This document shows positions 9,617 to 19,694 of a DNA stretch of 64,000 nucleotides, in pieces; the stretch's first letter is position 1, and every line of letters begins with the position of its first letter. This DNA is from Olleya sp. Bg11-27 (lineage in GTDB: Bacteria > Bacteroidota > Bacteroidia > Flavobacteriales > Flavobacteriaceae). Position numbers and translations under genes: made by a program. Where the stretch lies: contig NZ_CP025117.1 of assembly GCF_002831645.1 (NCBI RefSeq), positions 3,487,001 to 3,551,000 of the forward strand. Direction: 5' to 3'. The notes under the pieces were generated by a model. The model searched no databases. It saw only the letters and a program-made list of their open reading frames with translations, and was not told the origin of the DNA.

Positions 9617-9847
9617 ATTTTATAACTGATTACCCCTTCTTGTTATAAAACTATTGAAATCAGGAATTAGACCTCCTAAAACCAACACTTCACAATAATC
9701 ACATTTTCAACACATTAACTAATATTTGTAAAAATATTATTGCAAAGAAAAAACTATTAACACAGATGTTTCGTATTTATTAATAGGAATATCTTAAATT
9801 TCGATAACAGATTTCAACGTTAAAACACTAAAGATTATAAAATTCAA

Positions 9848-12679
9848 TTGAGACTAAACTATTCTTTTTTTTTAGTATTCTTATTTGGTAGTATTTCGGC
9901 TTTAAGCCAAAATAGTATTGATATTAATGCGCTATTTGACACCGAGAAACATAGTATTGCAATCACCCAAAACATACGGTATCAAAATAAAAGTAATACC
10001 CCTTTAGATACTATTTATCTAAACGATTGGAGCCATAGTTACTCCTCTAAAACAACGCCTTTAGCAGAACGTTTTGCAGACGAATTTAAAGCCACTTTTC
10101 TATTTGCAGCCAATGAGGACAGAGGTTTTACAGTCGTTACTAGTATACAAGAATCTAATCAAGAGGTCTTTTATCAACGCTTAAAAGCGCATCCCGATGT
10201 CTTAAAAGTTACTTTAAATACACCCCTTGCTCCCAATGAGTATTATGACTTAACCTTGAACTATATTGTTCAAATTCCGAATAATAAATTTACAAGATAT
10301 GGTGTCACCGGAAATGGTGACTATAATTTACGCTTTTGGTACATTACACCTGCTGTTTTTGATGGTCAATGGCACTATTATAGTAATAAAGATTTAGAGG
10401 ATCTTTTTGTAGAACCCGCTAATATCAGCCTTAAGGTTACTTATCCCAATAATTTCACTCCGATATCCGAGTTAGATTTAATTGAAAGCAAAACAATTAA
10501 CAGCCTCGCTTACACTGAATTTAAAGGCGAAAACAGGACAAATACGAAGTTGTCCTTAGTTAAAACCAACGACTACAATACGGTTGAAACAGACTTTTTT
10601 ACCATTCAGTCTAATATAGATGATGAAGATTTGGATCCAACCAAAGTGGCAATATTATCAGACAAAGTTGCGCAGTTTATCACCACTAACCTTGGTGATT
10701 ATCCGCATAAAAAAGTATTATTAACATGGATAGACTACAAAAAAGACCCTATTTATGGTCTTAATCTATTACCTGATTTTATTAGACCCTTTGAAGACAC
10801 ATTTCAATATGAATTAAAACTACTAAAAACCACTTTAAAAGTATATTTAGAAAACACTCTTTTAATAAATCCGCGTGAAGAACAATGGTTATTGGATGCT
10901 ATTCAAATATATTATTTAAGAAAATATGTAGAAGATTTTTACCCTAATCAGAAGATTTTAGGAAAACTTGCTGATGTTTGGGGTGTTAGAGCTTTTCATG
11001 CTTCCGATCTAAAATTTAATGATCAATATCCTTTTTTATACATGCATATGGCGCGTACAAATATTGATCAGCCGATTGGAATGGCTAAGGATTCCCTATT
11101 AAAATTCAATAAAAACATATCCAATAAATATAAAGCAGCGATAGGCTTAAATTATTTAAATGATTTTGTGGGCGATACTATTGTAGACAAAACACTAAGT
11201 GATTTCATCAAACAAACGAAGTTAAAAAGAACCACACCAGAAGATTTTAAATCTTTAATCATTTCTAAAACAGACAAAGACCTTAATTGGTTTTTTGATG
11301 ATTATGTTACCACTAGTAAAAAAATAGATTTTAAGATCAAGCGTATAAAAAAAACAGAGGACTCTATTACTATTACTCTAAAAAATCTAAGGAATAACAC
11401 GATGCCTATTTCTTTATTTACGTTAGAGAATGATAGTATTACCTCTAAACAATGGATTAATGGTTTTTCTGGCACAAAAAAAGTAACTATAGCAAACAAA
11501 GATGTTGACCAACTAGCACTAAACTACGACTATACGATACCCGAATTTAACCAACGTAATAACTATAAAAAATTAGATGGTTTTTTCCTAACTAACAAAC
11601 CGCTTCAGTTTAGATTATTTAAAGACATTGAAGATCCTAATTATAATCAGGTGTTTTTTATGCCAGAGTTTGAATATAACTTCTACGATGGATTATCACC
11701 AGGCTTAAAACTGTACAATAAAACACTATTAAGCAAACGTTTTTTATACAAAATAAGTCCAAAATTTGGATTTAAAAGTAAGCAGGTGGTTGGTAGCGCC
11801 TCCTTAATTTATAACGCAAGACCAGAAGGCTCTGACAATTACAGAACGAGATATGGGCTATCTGGAAATTATTATAATTACGCTCCTAATTTAACGTATA
11901 CTTCATTTAAACCTTTTATTGATTATAATTTCAGAAACCACAAAAACTTAAGAGATAACAAGCGTAAATACCTATCTTTTAGATATGTCAATATTAATAG
12001 GGAAATAGATGCTACAGGAGAGTTTGAAACTACTGGAGAACCAAAGTACTCCGTATTTAATGCCAAATTTGGTGTTGTTGATAATAATTTAAAAGAGCAT
12101 GCTTCTGTATTTACAGACCTACAACTAGCTAAAGACTTTGGTAAAATTTCAGCAACCTTAGAGTTTAGAAACTTAAACACACGCAATAAGCAATTTAATG
12201 TCAGAGTATTCTCTGGTTTATTCCTCTACAATAATAGCTATCAAGATTCTGACTTTTTTAGTTTTGCATTAGACCGTCCAACAGACTATTTATTTGATTA
12301 TAATTATTTAGGGCGAAGTGAACAAACCGGACTTTTAAGTCAACAACTTATTATTGCTGATGGTGGTTTTAAGTCCAAACTAACTCACCCCTTTGCAAAC
12401 CAATGGATGACCACCGTTAACACAAGTGCAACACTTTGGAGGTACATCATGTTATATGGTGATGCTGGAGTTATAAAAAATAAAAACTTCAGTCCAGAAT
12501 TTGTTTATGACTCAGGTATTAGACTAAACTTAGTTGAAGATTATTTTGAACTATACTTTCCATTATACTCCAACTTAGGTTGGGAAATTGGACAACCTAA
12601 TTACGATGAAAAAATCAGGTTTATCGTAACCCTTTCCCCTAAAACACTTTTAGGCCTATTTACCCGTCGTTGGTATTAG
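9848..12679 (+). CDS. M1 peptidase-like protein lacking the zinc motif, with C-terminal barrel-like region
   Basis: A 943-residue exported protein; signal peptide residues 1-20 end at ALSQ. The N-terminal half follows the M1 aminopeptidase plan, but where HEXXH-x18-E should stand there is TTLKV followed by QWLLDAIQIYY near residues 331-355, so the zinc ligands appear lost. From about residue 590 the sequence has alternating beta strands with aromatics (MPEFEYNFYDG, GLSGNYYNYAP) and ends in a hydrophobic aromatic strand with Trp-Tyr, suggesting an outer-membrane barrel. The start is TTG at 9848, right before the signal peptide; no ATG lies between the upstream stop and the leader. Function is unknown; it could be a non-catalytic surface factor. 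Confidence 0.75.
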   Translation: MRLNYSFFLVFLFGSISALSQNSIDINALFDTEKHSIAITQNIRYQNKSNTPLDTIYLNDWSHSYSSKTTPLAERFADEFKATFLFAANEDRGFTVVTSIQESNQEVFYQRLKAHPDVLKVTLNTPLAPNEYYDLTLNYIVQIPNNKFTRYGVTGNGDYNLRFWYITPAVFDGQWHYYSNKDLEDLFVEPANISLKVTYPNNFTPISELDLIESKTINSLAYTEFKGENRTNTKLSLVKTNDYNTVETDFFTIQSNIDDEDLDPTKVAILSDKVAQFITTNLGDYPHKKVLLTWIDYKKDPIYGLNLLPDFIRPFEDTFQYELKLLKTTLKVYLENTLLINPREEQWLLDAIQIYYLRKYVEDFYPNQKILGKLADVWGVRAFHASDLKFNDQYPFLYMHMARTNIDQPIGMAKDSLLKFNKNISNKYKAAIGLNYLNDFVGDTIVDKTLSDFIKQTKLKRTTPEDFKSLIISKTDKDLNWFFDDYVTTSKKIDFKIKRIKKTEDSITITLKNLRNNTMPISLFTLENDSITSKQWINGFSGTKKVTIANKDVDQLALNYDYTIPEFNQRNNYKKLDGFFLTNKPLQFRLFKDIEDPNYNQVFFMPEFEYNFYDGLSPGLKLYNKTLLSKRFLYKISPKFGFKSKQVVGSASLIYNARPEGSDNYRTRYGLSGNYYNYAPNLTYTSFKPFIDYNFRNHKNLRDNKRKYLSFRYVNINREIDATGEFETTGEPKYSVFNAKFGVVDNNLKEHASVFTDLQLAKDFGKISATLEFRNLNTRNKQFNVRVFSGLFLYNNSYQDSDFFSFALDRPTDYLFDYNYLGRSEQTGLLSQQLIIADGGFKSKLTHPFANQWMTTVNTSATLWRYIMLYGDAGVIKNKNFSPEFVYDSGIRLNLVEDYFELYFPLYSNLGWEIGQPNYDEKIRFIVTLSPKTLLGLFTRRWY

Positions 12680-12781
12680 TAAATTCTTAACATTTTTTAA
12701 TTTCACATAGATAATTTACAGATTAAAAGGATAATATGTAGTTATTTTGAATTATTCTCATTTTTTTAAGCTTTTTTGCTC

Positions 12782-12812
12782 TTGTAGAATCCACAAATTA
12801 TGATTAAATTTG
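12782..12812 (+). promoter_or_regulatory. Promoter of the E1 gene
   Basis: TTG (12782-12784), 20 bases, then TAAATTTG (12805-12812) fit the Bacteroidota TTTG/TAnnTTTG promoter. The expected transcript start near 12819 lies downstream of the ATG at 12800, so it supports translation from the ATG at 12833. Confidence 0.6.
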
Positions 12813-12832
12813 TTTCAAATAATTCCTTACCT

Positions 12833-15244
12833 ATGCAAACAAAAGCTAACACCAAAAAAGACTTGTCTTTTGAAGATTTTAAAACTGAAGTACTAAATGA
12901 CTATCACATTGCTGTTACCAGTCGTGAGTGTAGTTTATTAGGGCGTCGAGAGGTGTTAACTGGAAAGGCTAAGTTTGGGATTTTTGGAGATGGTAAAGAA
13001 GTACCACAATTAGCAATGGCTAAAGCTTTTAAAAACGGAGACTTTAGATCTGGTTACTATCGTGACCAAACCTTTATGATGGCTATTGGAGAATTAACTA
13101 TTCAACAATTTTTCTCAGGATTATACGCCAATACAGATTTAGCAGAAGAGCCTATGTCTGCAGGTCGCCAAATGGGGGGACACTTTGCAACACATAGTTT
13201 AGATGCTAATGGTAACTGGAAAAACCTTACCAAACAAAAAAATTCCAGTGCAGACATCTCTCCTACCGCAGGACAAATGCCTAGACTTTTAGGTTTAGCA
13301 CAAGCTTCTAAAATTTATAGAAATGTAAAAGGTATTGATACTACCAACTTTTCTGTTGAAGGAAATGAAGTTGCTTGGGGTACCATTGGTAATGCAAGTA
13401 CAAGTGAAGGTTTATTTTTTGAAACTATTAATGCTGCAGGTGTTTTACAAGTCCCTATGGTTATAAGTGTTTGGGATGATGACTATGGTATCTCTGTACA
13501 CGCAAGACATCAAACTACAAAAGAAAATATATCAGAAATCCTTAAAGGGTTTCAACGTGATAAAACAAGCAAAGGTTACGAAATCTTACGTGTTAAAGGT
13601 TGGGATTATGCTAACTTAATGGCCACGTATGAAGAAGCTGCAAAAATAGCAAGAGAAGAACACGTTCCTGTTTTAATACATGTTAACGAGTTAACACAAC
13701 CTCAAGGTCATTCGACTTCAGGATCACACGAGCGTTACAAAGATAAAGACCGTTTAAATTGGGAGGCCAAAAACGACTGTAACGTAAAAATGCGTGAATG
13801 GCTGATAGAAAATAATATCGCCACTGACGAAGAGTTATTGACCATTGAAAAAAGCATTAAAAAAGACGTTAGAGATGCTAAAAAATTAGCATGGACTAGC
13901 TACTTAAAACCAGCTTTATCTGAAAGAGCAGAATTAACGACACTTTTAAAAACGGTAGCTAATTCTAGCCCAAATAAAGTGTTTATAGAAAAACTAGCAA
14001 ACGAATTAGCTGACATATCAGAACCTAATAGAAAAGATTCAGCATCAGCTGCAAGACGCGCTTTACGTTATGTTATTGCTGAAAGCACAGCAGAAAAACA
14101 ACACTTAATAGATTGGATTGATAGCTTTTTTGCTAAAGTGCAACCTTTATACAGCTCAGACTTGTATAATGAAAGTAAAACAGCTGCTATTCATATCAAA
14201 GAAGTTAAACCAACATACGACCAAAACGCAGAAGACGTTGATGCTCGTGTGGTTTTAAGAGAAAACTTCGATTATATATTTAACAAATATCCAGAAACTT
14301 TAATTTTTGGAGAAGACGCAGGAAAGATTGGTGATGTTAACCAAGGTTTAGAAGGTTTACAAGACAAATATGGAGAGTTACGTGTTTCTGATGTTGGTAT
14401 TAGAGAAGCGACTATTTTAGGTCAAGGTATTGGTATGGCAATGCGTGGTTTACGCCCAATTGCTGAAATCCAGTATTTAGATTACATCATGTATGCCCTT
14501 CAAATTATAAGTGATGATTTAGCAACTTTACGCTACAGAACAAAAGGCCGTCAAAAGGCACCATTAATAATACGTACTCGTGGTCACAGATTAGAAGGTA
14601 TTTGGCATTCAGGTTCTCAAATGGGAGGTGTTTTAAATTTAGTACGAGGAATACACGTTTTAGTACCAAGAAACATGACTAAAGCTGCTGGGTTTTATAA
14701 CACGTTATTAAAAAGTGACGAGCCTGCTTTAGTAGTAGAGTGTTTAAATGGTTATAGATTAAAAGAACAGTTACCGACTAATATTGGTGAATTTAAAACA
14801 CCTATTGGTGTTGTCGAAACAATTAAAGAAGGTGCTGATATTACTTTAGTATCTTATGGGTCAACATTAAGAATCGTACAGCAAGCAGCCAAAGAGTTAG
14901 TTGAAGTTGGTATTGATGCAGAGATTATTGATGTACAATCCTTGTTACCTTTTGATATCAATCATGACATTGTAAAAAGTGTTCAAAAAACAAACCGTTT
15001 AATGGTTATAGATGAAGATGTCCCTGGAGGTGCTTCTGCTTACATTTTGGATGAAATACTAAATAAACAAGACGCTTTTAAATATCTAGACAGTCAGCCA
15101 AAAACACTGGCAGCTAAGCAACACAGACCGGCTTATGGTACTGATGGAGATTACTTCTCTAAACCATCTACAGAAGATGTCTTTGAAGCTATATACGCTG
15201 TAATGCATGAAGCAAATCCCAGTAATTTTCCTAAATTGAGATAA
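12833..15244 (+). CDS. Fused alpha/beta E1 of a 2-oxoacid dehydrogenase (branched-chain type)
   Basis: An 803-residue thiamine-diphosphate enzyme with both E1 subunits in one chain. Residues about 20-330 are E1-alpha-like (RSGYYRDQTFM, QMGGHFATHS, WGTIGNASTSEG for TPP/Mg), and about 460-800 are E1-beta-like (FGEDAGKIGDVNQGL, REATILGQGIGMA, YLDYI, PGGASAYILDE). It would decarboxylate a 2-oxoacid and pass the acyl group to E2, probably for branched-chain keto acids; E2 and E3 are not in this window. I chose the ATG at 12833 over one 33 bases upstream because the promoter -7 box lies between them. A perfect palindrome terminator follows. Confidence 0.92.
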   Translation: MQTKANTKKDLSFEDFKTEVLNDYHIAVTSRECSLLGRREVLTGKAKFGIFGDGKEVPQLAMAKAFKNGDFRSGYYRDQTFMMAIGELTIQQFFSGLYANTDLAEEPMSAGRQMGGHFATHSLDANGNWKNLTKQKNSSADISPTAGQMPRLLGLAQASKIYRNVKGIDTTNFSVEGNEVAWGTIGNASTSEGLFFETINAAGVLQVPMVISVWDDDYGISVHARHQTTKENISEILKGFQRDKTSKGYEILRVKGWDYANLMATYEEAAKIAREEHVPVLIHVNELTQPQGHSTSGSHERYKDKDRLNWEAKNDCNVKMREWLIENNIATDEELLTIEKSIKKDVRDAKKLAWTSYLKPALSERAELTTLLKTVANSSPNKVFIEKLANELADISEPNRKDSASAARRALRYVIAESTAEKQHLIDWIDSFFAKVQPLYSSDLYNESKTAAIHIKEVKPTYDQNAEDVDARVVLRENFDYIFNKYPETLIFGEDAGKIGDVNQGLEGLQDKYGELRVSDVGIREATILGQGIGMAMRGLRPIAEIQYLDYIMYALQIISDDLATLRYRTKGRQKAPLIIRTRGHRLEGIWHSGSQMGGVLNLVRGIHVLVPRNMTKAAGFYNTLLKSDEPALVVECLNGYRLKEQLPTNIGEFKTPIGVVETIKEGADITLVSYGSTLRIVQQAAKELVEVGIDAEIIDVQSLLPFDINHDIVKSVQKTNRLMVIDEDVPGGASAYILDEILNKQDAFKYLDSQPKTLAAKQHRPAYGTDGDYFSKPSTEDVFEAIYAVMHEANPSNFPKLR

Positions 15245-15264
15245 ATTATTTTTAAAACTATAGC

Positions 15265-15296
15265 AAAGCACTTATAATTATAAGTGCTTTTTTTAT
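15265..15296 (+). terminator. Rho-independent terminator after the E1 gene
   Basis: A perfect 26-base palindrome at 15265-15290 (AAAGCACTTATAA and its complement) runs into a T tract on the plus strand. It separates the E1 gene from the T9SS substrate gene. Confidence 0.9.
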
Positions 15297-15326
15297 ATCT
15301 TTAATCTAATTATAACTTTTAATTTA

Positions 15327-18083
15327 ATGAAACGCTATTCATCAATATCAAAAGTCCTCACTATATTATTTTTATTTTTCAGTTTATACACTCAAGCTCA
15401 AGGCGAATCTGCAAACTGGTATTTTGGTAATTTTGCTGGATTAACCTTCAATTCCGGTAATCCCGTTGCGTTAATTGATGGTGCCTTAGCGACTATGGAA
15501 GGGTGTGCTACAATCTCCGATCCTAACGGGAATTTACTATTCTATACAGATGGTAAAACAGTTTGGGATAAAACCCATAATATAATGCCCAACGGCGTTG
15601 GTTTAATGGGCGATAGTTCTAGTACAGAGTCTGCTATTATTATTCCAAAACCAGGATCAAATACTTCTTATTATATTTTCACAACAGATAAACCCAACTA
15701 TTTTCTTTCTCCTAACGATCCCATCGAAGGTCTGAATTACTCAGAAGTGGATATGCAATTAAACAATGGATTGGGTGACGTTGTTTCAACTAATAAAAAT
15801 AACCATTTAATAACATACGATGCTAATAACGCCTTACAAAACGAATATAAAAACTCAGAAAAACTAACTGCAGTAACACATAGTAATGGTGTTGATGTCT
15901 GGGTAATTACTCAATTTATAAATAAATTTTTCGCTTTTCAAGTTACAGCAAATGGTGTTATTGAAACTCCTTTAACCTCCACAGTCCCCCAAAACGTGTT
16001 TCCTAGATTTAATCAAGAAGGCTCCAATATTACGGCTATTGGATATTTAAAAGTATCTCCTGATGGGAAGCAAATCGCAATAGCCCATAGCTCTGTTAAT
16101 TCAGGAACACCTGATACTGGATTAAAAAAATCAGGTCGAGTACTACTATATGACTTCAACAACACAACTGGACAAGTCACTAATGAACGACTCATTTTAG
16201 ACAACTCTTATCCTTATGGCGTAGAGTTTTCTCCTGATTCAAAATTACTATATATTACGGCAACAGTGTTTAGTATTAGTAATACTTTTGTAAATAGTAG
16301 CTTAATACAATACAATACAGAAGCTAATGATATTGCGTCTTCAAGAATATTTATAAATACCTCTCAAAATGTGGCAGGCGCTTTACAATTAGCTATTGAC
16401 GGAAAAATTTATCGTGCAGGTTATATCTTATTTGGTCAAGGTTCTCATTTGTCTGTTATAAACAATCCCAATGATTTAGGTGTTAGTTGTAATTATTCAC
16501 ATAACACTTTTTACCTTCAAGGGAAAAGAGCTCAAATTGGCTTACCTCCTTTTATTCAATCAATTTTTAAGTTTTCTTTTAATTATGAGAATATTTGTGC
16601 TAATGATAATACACATTTTTTTATAACATCAGAAGACCCATATGATAGTGCTTTATGGGATTTTGGAGATGGAACAACCTCTAATCAATCAGATGCTTAT
16701 CATAATTATACACAACCAGGTTTTTATACCGTAAGTTTAACAATGTCGATTAATGGCGTTGATTATGCTCCTTTAATAAGGCAAATAAATATTTCAGAAG
16801 CACCTGAAGTTATTCAAATCCCTTATGATTTAATTGCATGCGACTCATTTGATGCCAATGCAACAGATGGTATAACTTCGTTTAATTTAAATAATGCGAA
16901 TAATGAATTAGTAATAAATCCATCAGAAACTTTTCAAGTATTCTATTACCATACGCTAGAAGATGCAAATAATGACGAATATAACACGACAGCAATAAAC
17001 CCTATTTATACAAATCAATACAACCAAGAGGTTTTAGTTGCAAAAGTTACTAAGCCTAACAGCGATTGTTATAACATTGCTCACGTTAGGTTAAGCACAA
17101 CACAATCTATAGATGTTGGGGTTTATCAAATAGAAACTTGTGACCCTGACAATAGCGGTGATGCTATTTTTAACTTAGAAACCGTTAGAAATGATATTAT
17201 AAATAACTTATCCTTAAATGGAATAACTATTGTTAACTTTTATCTTAATCAAGAAGATGCATCTAATAACTTAAACAGTTTAGCTGATAATCACATCTCT
17301 AGTAATGCGACGCTTATTATAGGCATCACTAATGATAATGTCTGTTATGGTACTGGTCAAGTAGACCTTATTTTAAATGGCTTCCCTGTTATAAATAATC
17401 AAAATTTTGACATCTGCCTATCAGATTTACCACTAACCATAGATTCAGGTTTAAACTCAACACTAGCTAACAACTATGATATTACATGGAGTACCAATCA
17501 TACAACAAATAGCATAGAAATTAATCAAGCAGGTACATATAGTGTCACTATAACCGACCCTATTTTAGATTGTGAAAAAACCATAGATATTGTGGTTACA
17601 CACATTCCTTTGCCAGAAATTGAATCTATAACTATTGCCGATTATACAGCTACTATTTTATTGACTACTGCTCATGATAATTTTGAATTTGCTATGGACA
17701 ATGAGCTAGGAAGTTTTCAGTCCTCAAATGTGTTCAACAACTTAGCACCCGGAATACATACCGTTTATATTAGAGATATTAATCATTGTGAGATCATTTC
17801 TAGTATCATAAAAGTCATTGGTTTCCCTAAGTACTTTACCCCAAATAATGATAATACTCATGACTATTGGAATATAACAGGTTTAGATCAAAACGCTTAC
17901 CCTAACCTTCAAATATTTATTTACGATCGATATGGTAAATTGCTATCTGCTTTCAACCCTTTAACAACAGTAGGGTGGGATGGTAAACATAATAAAAAAG
18001 CACTACCACAAAGTGATTATTGGTATAGTCTACAATTACCAGAAGGCACAACCTATAAAGGTCATTTTACTCTAAGACTATAA
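15327..18083 (+). CDS. Large surface protein with PKD domain and T9SS type B sorting domain
   Basis: A 918-residue secreted protein: signal peptide to about residue 24 (LYTQAQG), a propeller-like region at about 25-410 (ESANWYFG, DGKTVWDK, VSPDGKQIAIAH), a PKD-like domain with WDFGDGT near 443, further beta domains, and a C-terminal gliding-motility-type sorting domain from about 830 (PKYFTPNNDN..DYW, IYDRYGKLL, GWDGKHN, DYWY). The latter directs export through the type IX secretion system and attachment to the surface. Similar proteins are putative adhesins; the ligand is unknown. It sits between a terminator and the DUF202 gene only 8 bases downstream. Confidence 0.9.
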   Translation: MKRYSSISKVLTILFLFFSLYTQAQGESANWYFGNFAGLTFNSGNPVALIDGALATMEGCATISDPNGNLLFYTDGKTVWDKTHNIMPNGVGLMGDSSSTESAIIIPKPGSNTSYYIFTTDKPNYFLSPNDPIEGLNYSEVDMQLNNGLGDVVSTNKNNHLITYDANNALQNEYKNSEKLTAVTHSNGVDVWVITQFINKFFAFQVTANGVIETPLTSTVPQNVFPRFNQEGSNITAIGYLKVSPDGKQIAIAHSSVNSGTPDTGLKKSGRVLLYDFNNTTGQVTNERLILDNSYPYGVEFSPDSKLLYITATVFSISNTFVNSSLIQYNTEANDIASSRIFINTSQNVAGALQLAIDGKIYRAGYILFGQGSHLSVINNPNDLGVSCNYSHNTFYLQGKRAQIGLPPFIQSIFKFSFNYENICANDNTHFFITSEDPYDSALWDFGDGTTSNQSDAYHNYTQPGFYTVSLTMSINGVDYAPLIRQINISEAPEVIQIPYDLIACDSFDANATDGITSFNLNNANNELVINPSETFQVFYYHTLEDANNDEYNTTAINPIYTNQYNQEVLVAKVTKPNSDCYNIAHVRLSTTQSIDVGVYQIETCDPDNSGDAIFNLETVRNDIINNLSLNGITIVNFYLNQEDASNNLNSLADNHISSNATLIIGITNDNVCYGTGQVDLILNGFPVINNQNFDICLSDLPLTIDSGLNSTLANNYDITWSTNHTTNSIEINQAGTYSVTITDPILDCEKTIDIVVTHIPLPEIESITIADYTATILLTTAHDNFEFAMDNELGSFQSSNVFNNLAPGIHTVYIRDINHCEIISSIIKVIGFPKYFTPNNDNTHDYWNITGLDQNAYPNLQIFIYDRYGKLLSAFNPLTTVGWDGKHNKKALPQSDYWYSLQLPEGTTYKGHFTLRL

Positions 18084-18091
18084 TTTTTTAA

Positions 18092-18355
18092 ATGAAAGAA
18101 AAAACACCCCTAACCACTAGAGACTGGCTAGCTATAGAACGGACTAAGCTTGCTAACGAGCGTACGTTTTTAGCTTATTTCAGAACCTTTTTAGTCATTT
18201 TAGGAACAGGAATAACTATTTTAAAGCTAGACCTTTTTGCTGACCTTAAAAACTACGGTATAATACTAATTGGCATAGCACCGATCATTTTAATTATTGG
18301 TGTTTTCAGATTATTTAAGGTTAAACGTACTATTAAAAAGCATTATAAAGTTTAA
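18092..18355 (+). CDS. DUF202 (YidH-type) small membrane protein
   Basis: An 87-residue protein with TRDWLAIERTKLANERTFLAYFRTF, the DUF202 signature (here listed in part only: LANERTFLAYFRT), and two transmembrane helices at about 34-50 and 58-76. The family is widespread in bacteria and has no settled function. It starts eight bases after the T9SS substrate stop and may be cotranscribed with it. Confidence 0.85.
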   Translation: MKEKTPLTTRDWLAIERTKLANERTFLAYFRTFLVILGTGITILKLDLFADLKNYGIILIGIAPIILIIGVFRLFKVKRTIKKHYKV

Positions 18356-18398
18356 TTTTGAAATTAGTTTCGCTTACGTGGAAATAAAATATTTTGTA

Positions 18399-18869
18399 AT
18401 GAAAGCAGTATCCGTAGTCACCATACGTAAAGAGTTAAAGCACAAAACCAATGAAGAGTTGGCAGAGCTGTGCTTACGACTATCCAGATTTAAAAAAGAA
18501 AACAAAGAACTACTCACCTATTTACTTTTTGAAGCCGATAGTGAAGCTGGGTATATAGAAACGGTTAAAGCTGAAATTGACGAACAATTTGAACTAATAA
18601 ATACCGATAGTTTTTTTTACATCAAGAAAAGTGTTCGTAAGATTTTAAGAAACACTAAAAAGTACATCAGATATTCGCTTAACAAAGAAACTGAAGTCGA
18701 ACTACTACTCTATTTTTGCAAAAAGCTTAGAACTATGAAACCGTCAATTTCAAGAAATACAACGTTAACCAATTTGTATGATCGAAATATTGAAGCCATT
18801 ACCAAAAAGATATTAGCATTACACGAAGACTTGCAGTATGACTATAATTTGGAGTTGGAAGATATGTAA
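18399..18869 (+). CDS. Small helical hypothetical protein
   Basis: A 156-residue protein I do not recognise by name. It is almost wholly helical and charged (KELKHKTNEELAELCLRL, RFKKENKELLTYLLFEAD), with a central Lys/Arg-rich stretch (KKSVRKILRNTKKYIRYSL). The open frame extends upstream into the DUF202 gene, but the ATG at 18399 is the sensible start since the upstream part overlaps that gene. A bidirectional terminator follows at 18925. Confidence 0.7.
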   Translation: MKAVSVVTIRKELKHKTNEELAELCLRLSRFKKENKELLTYLLFEADSEAGYIETVKAEIDEQFELINTDSFFYIKKSVRKILRNTKKYIRYSLNKETEVELLLYFCKKLRTMKPSISRNTTLTNLYDRNIEAITKKILALHEDLQYDYNLELEDM

Positions 18870-18924
18870 ACTCCTATTTTACATCAAAAAAAACACTTAT
18901 AATCAATTCTAACAACAAAAAAAT

Positions 18925-18950
18925 AGCCAACCTAACCGGTTGGCTTTTTA
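18925..18950. terminator. Bidirectional terminator between convergent genes
   Basis: AGCCAACC (18925-18932) and GGTTGGCT (18938-18945) form an 8-bp stem with a 5-base loop; T run on the right and A run on the left allow use by both the plus gene ending at 18869 and the minus gene ending at 18969. Confidence 0.88.
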
Positions 18951-18968
18951 ATATTATCTCTATAGCAT

Positions 18969-19529
18969 TTATGCCGTTTGCATGTTATGTTTCCCTTCGT
19001 AAATCTCTTCGATTAGCTTTTTATTAAATGCAGGTAAATCATCAGGATTACGGCTAGTTACTAAACCTTCGTCTACGACAACTTCACTATCCTTCCATTT
19101 TGCTCCCGCGTTTACTAAATCTCTTTTTATCGAGTTAAACGACGTTACTTTACGCCCTTGTAAAACATCGGCTTCTACTAATAACCATGGTGCATGACAA
19201 ATGGCAGCTACTGGCTTCTTATTAGCGAAGAATGATTTAATAAAACGTATCGCATCTGGATTACGCCTTAGTTTATCTGGATTAATAACACCTCCCGGTA
19301 ATACTAACGCATTGTAATCATCTTGCGTTACTTGATCTAAGGTTTTGTCTACATCGTAACTATTGCTCCAGTTACCGTCTTCCCAACCTTTAATTTGTCC
19401 TGATTGTTCTGAGACGATGTGTACGTCTGCGCCTGCTTCTTTTAAAGCTTGCATGGGTTGTTTTAATTCACTTTCTTCAAATCCATTGGTTGCCAAAATG
19501 GCAACTTTCTTTCTATCTAAGTTTTCCAT
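18969..19529 (-). CDS. DJ-1/PfpI family class I glutamine amidotransferase-like protein
   Basis: A 186-residue protein of the PfpI/YhbO type. It has VAILATNGFEESEL at the N-terminus (Glu18 near the active site), LVLPGG at 76-81, and the nucleophile elbow AICHAPWLL with Cys111 and His112. Members have been described as stress proteins, proteases or glyoxalase/deglycase enzymes; the exact activity is debated. Cytoplasmic, single gene, bordered by a terminator downstream. The ATG at 19529 fits the family start. Confidence 0.9.
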   Translation of the reverse strand: MENLDRKKVAILATNGFEESELKQPMQALKEAGADVHIVSEQSGQIKGWEDGNWSNSYDVDKTLDQVTQDDYNALVLPGGVINPDKLRRNPDAIRFIKSFFANKKPVAAICHAPWLLVEADVLQGRKVTSFNSIKRDLVNAGAKWKDSEVVVDEGLVTSRNPDDLPAFNKKLIEEIYEGKHNMQTA

Positions 19530-19694
19530 TGTTCTGTTTTTGGTTTTATTTATTATTACTTCGATTCACATCTAAAGTACTAAAAACACCCGCGTTTATA
19601 GCATTACAGAACAGGTTTAACTTTGATTTAATAGGTTTTGTTAAAGGCTTTTATGCAAGTGTTAAATACAGAATTATAACGTTAAAATATTTAA

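Noticed and set aside
12800-12832. Longer N-terminus of the E1 protein
   Set aside because: The -7 promoter box lies within it.
18297-18398. Upstream extension of the helical protein at 18399
   Set aside because: It overlaps the DUF202 gene by 59 bases and reads through sequence that is not like the rest of the protein.
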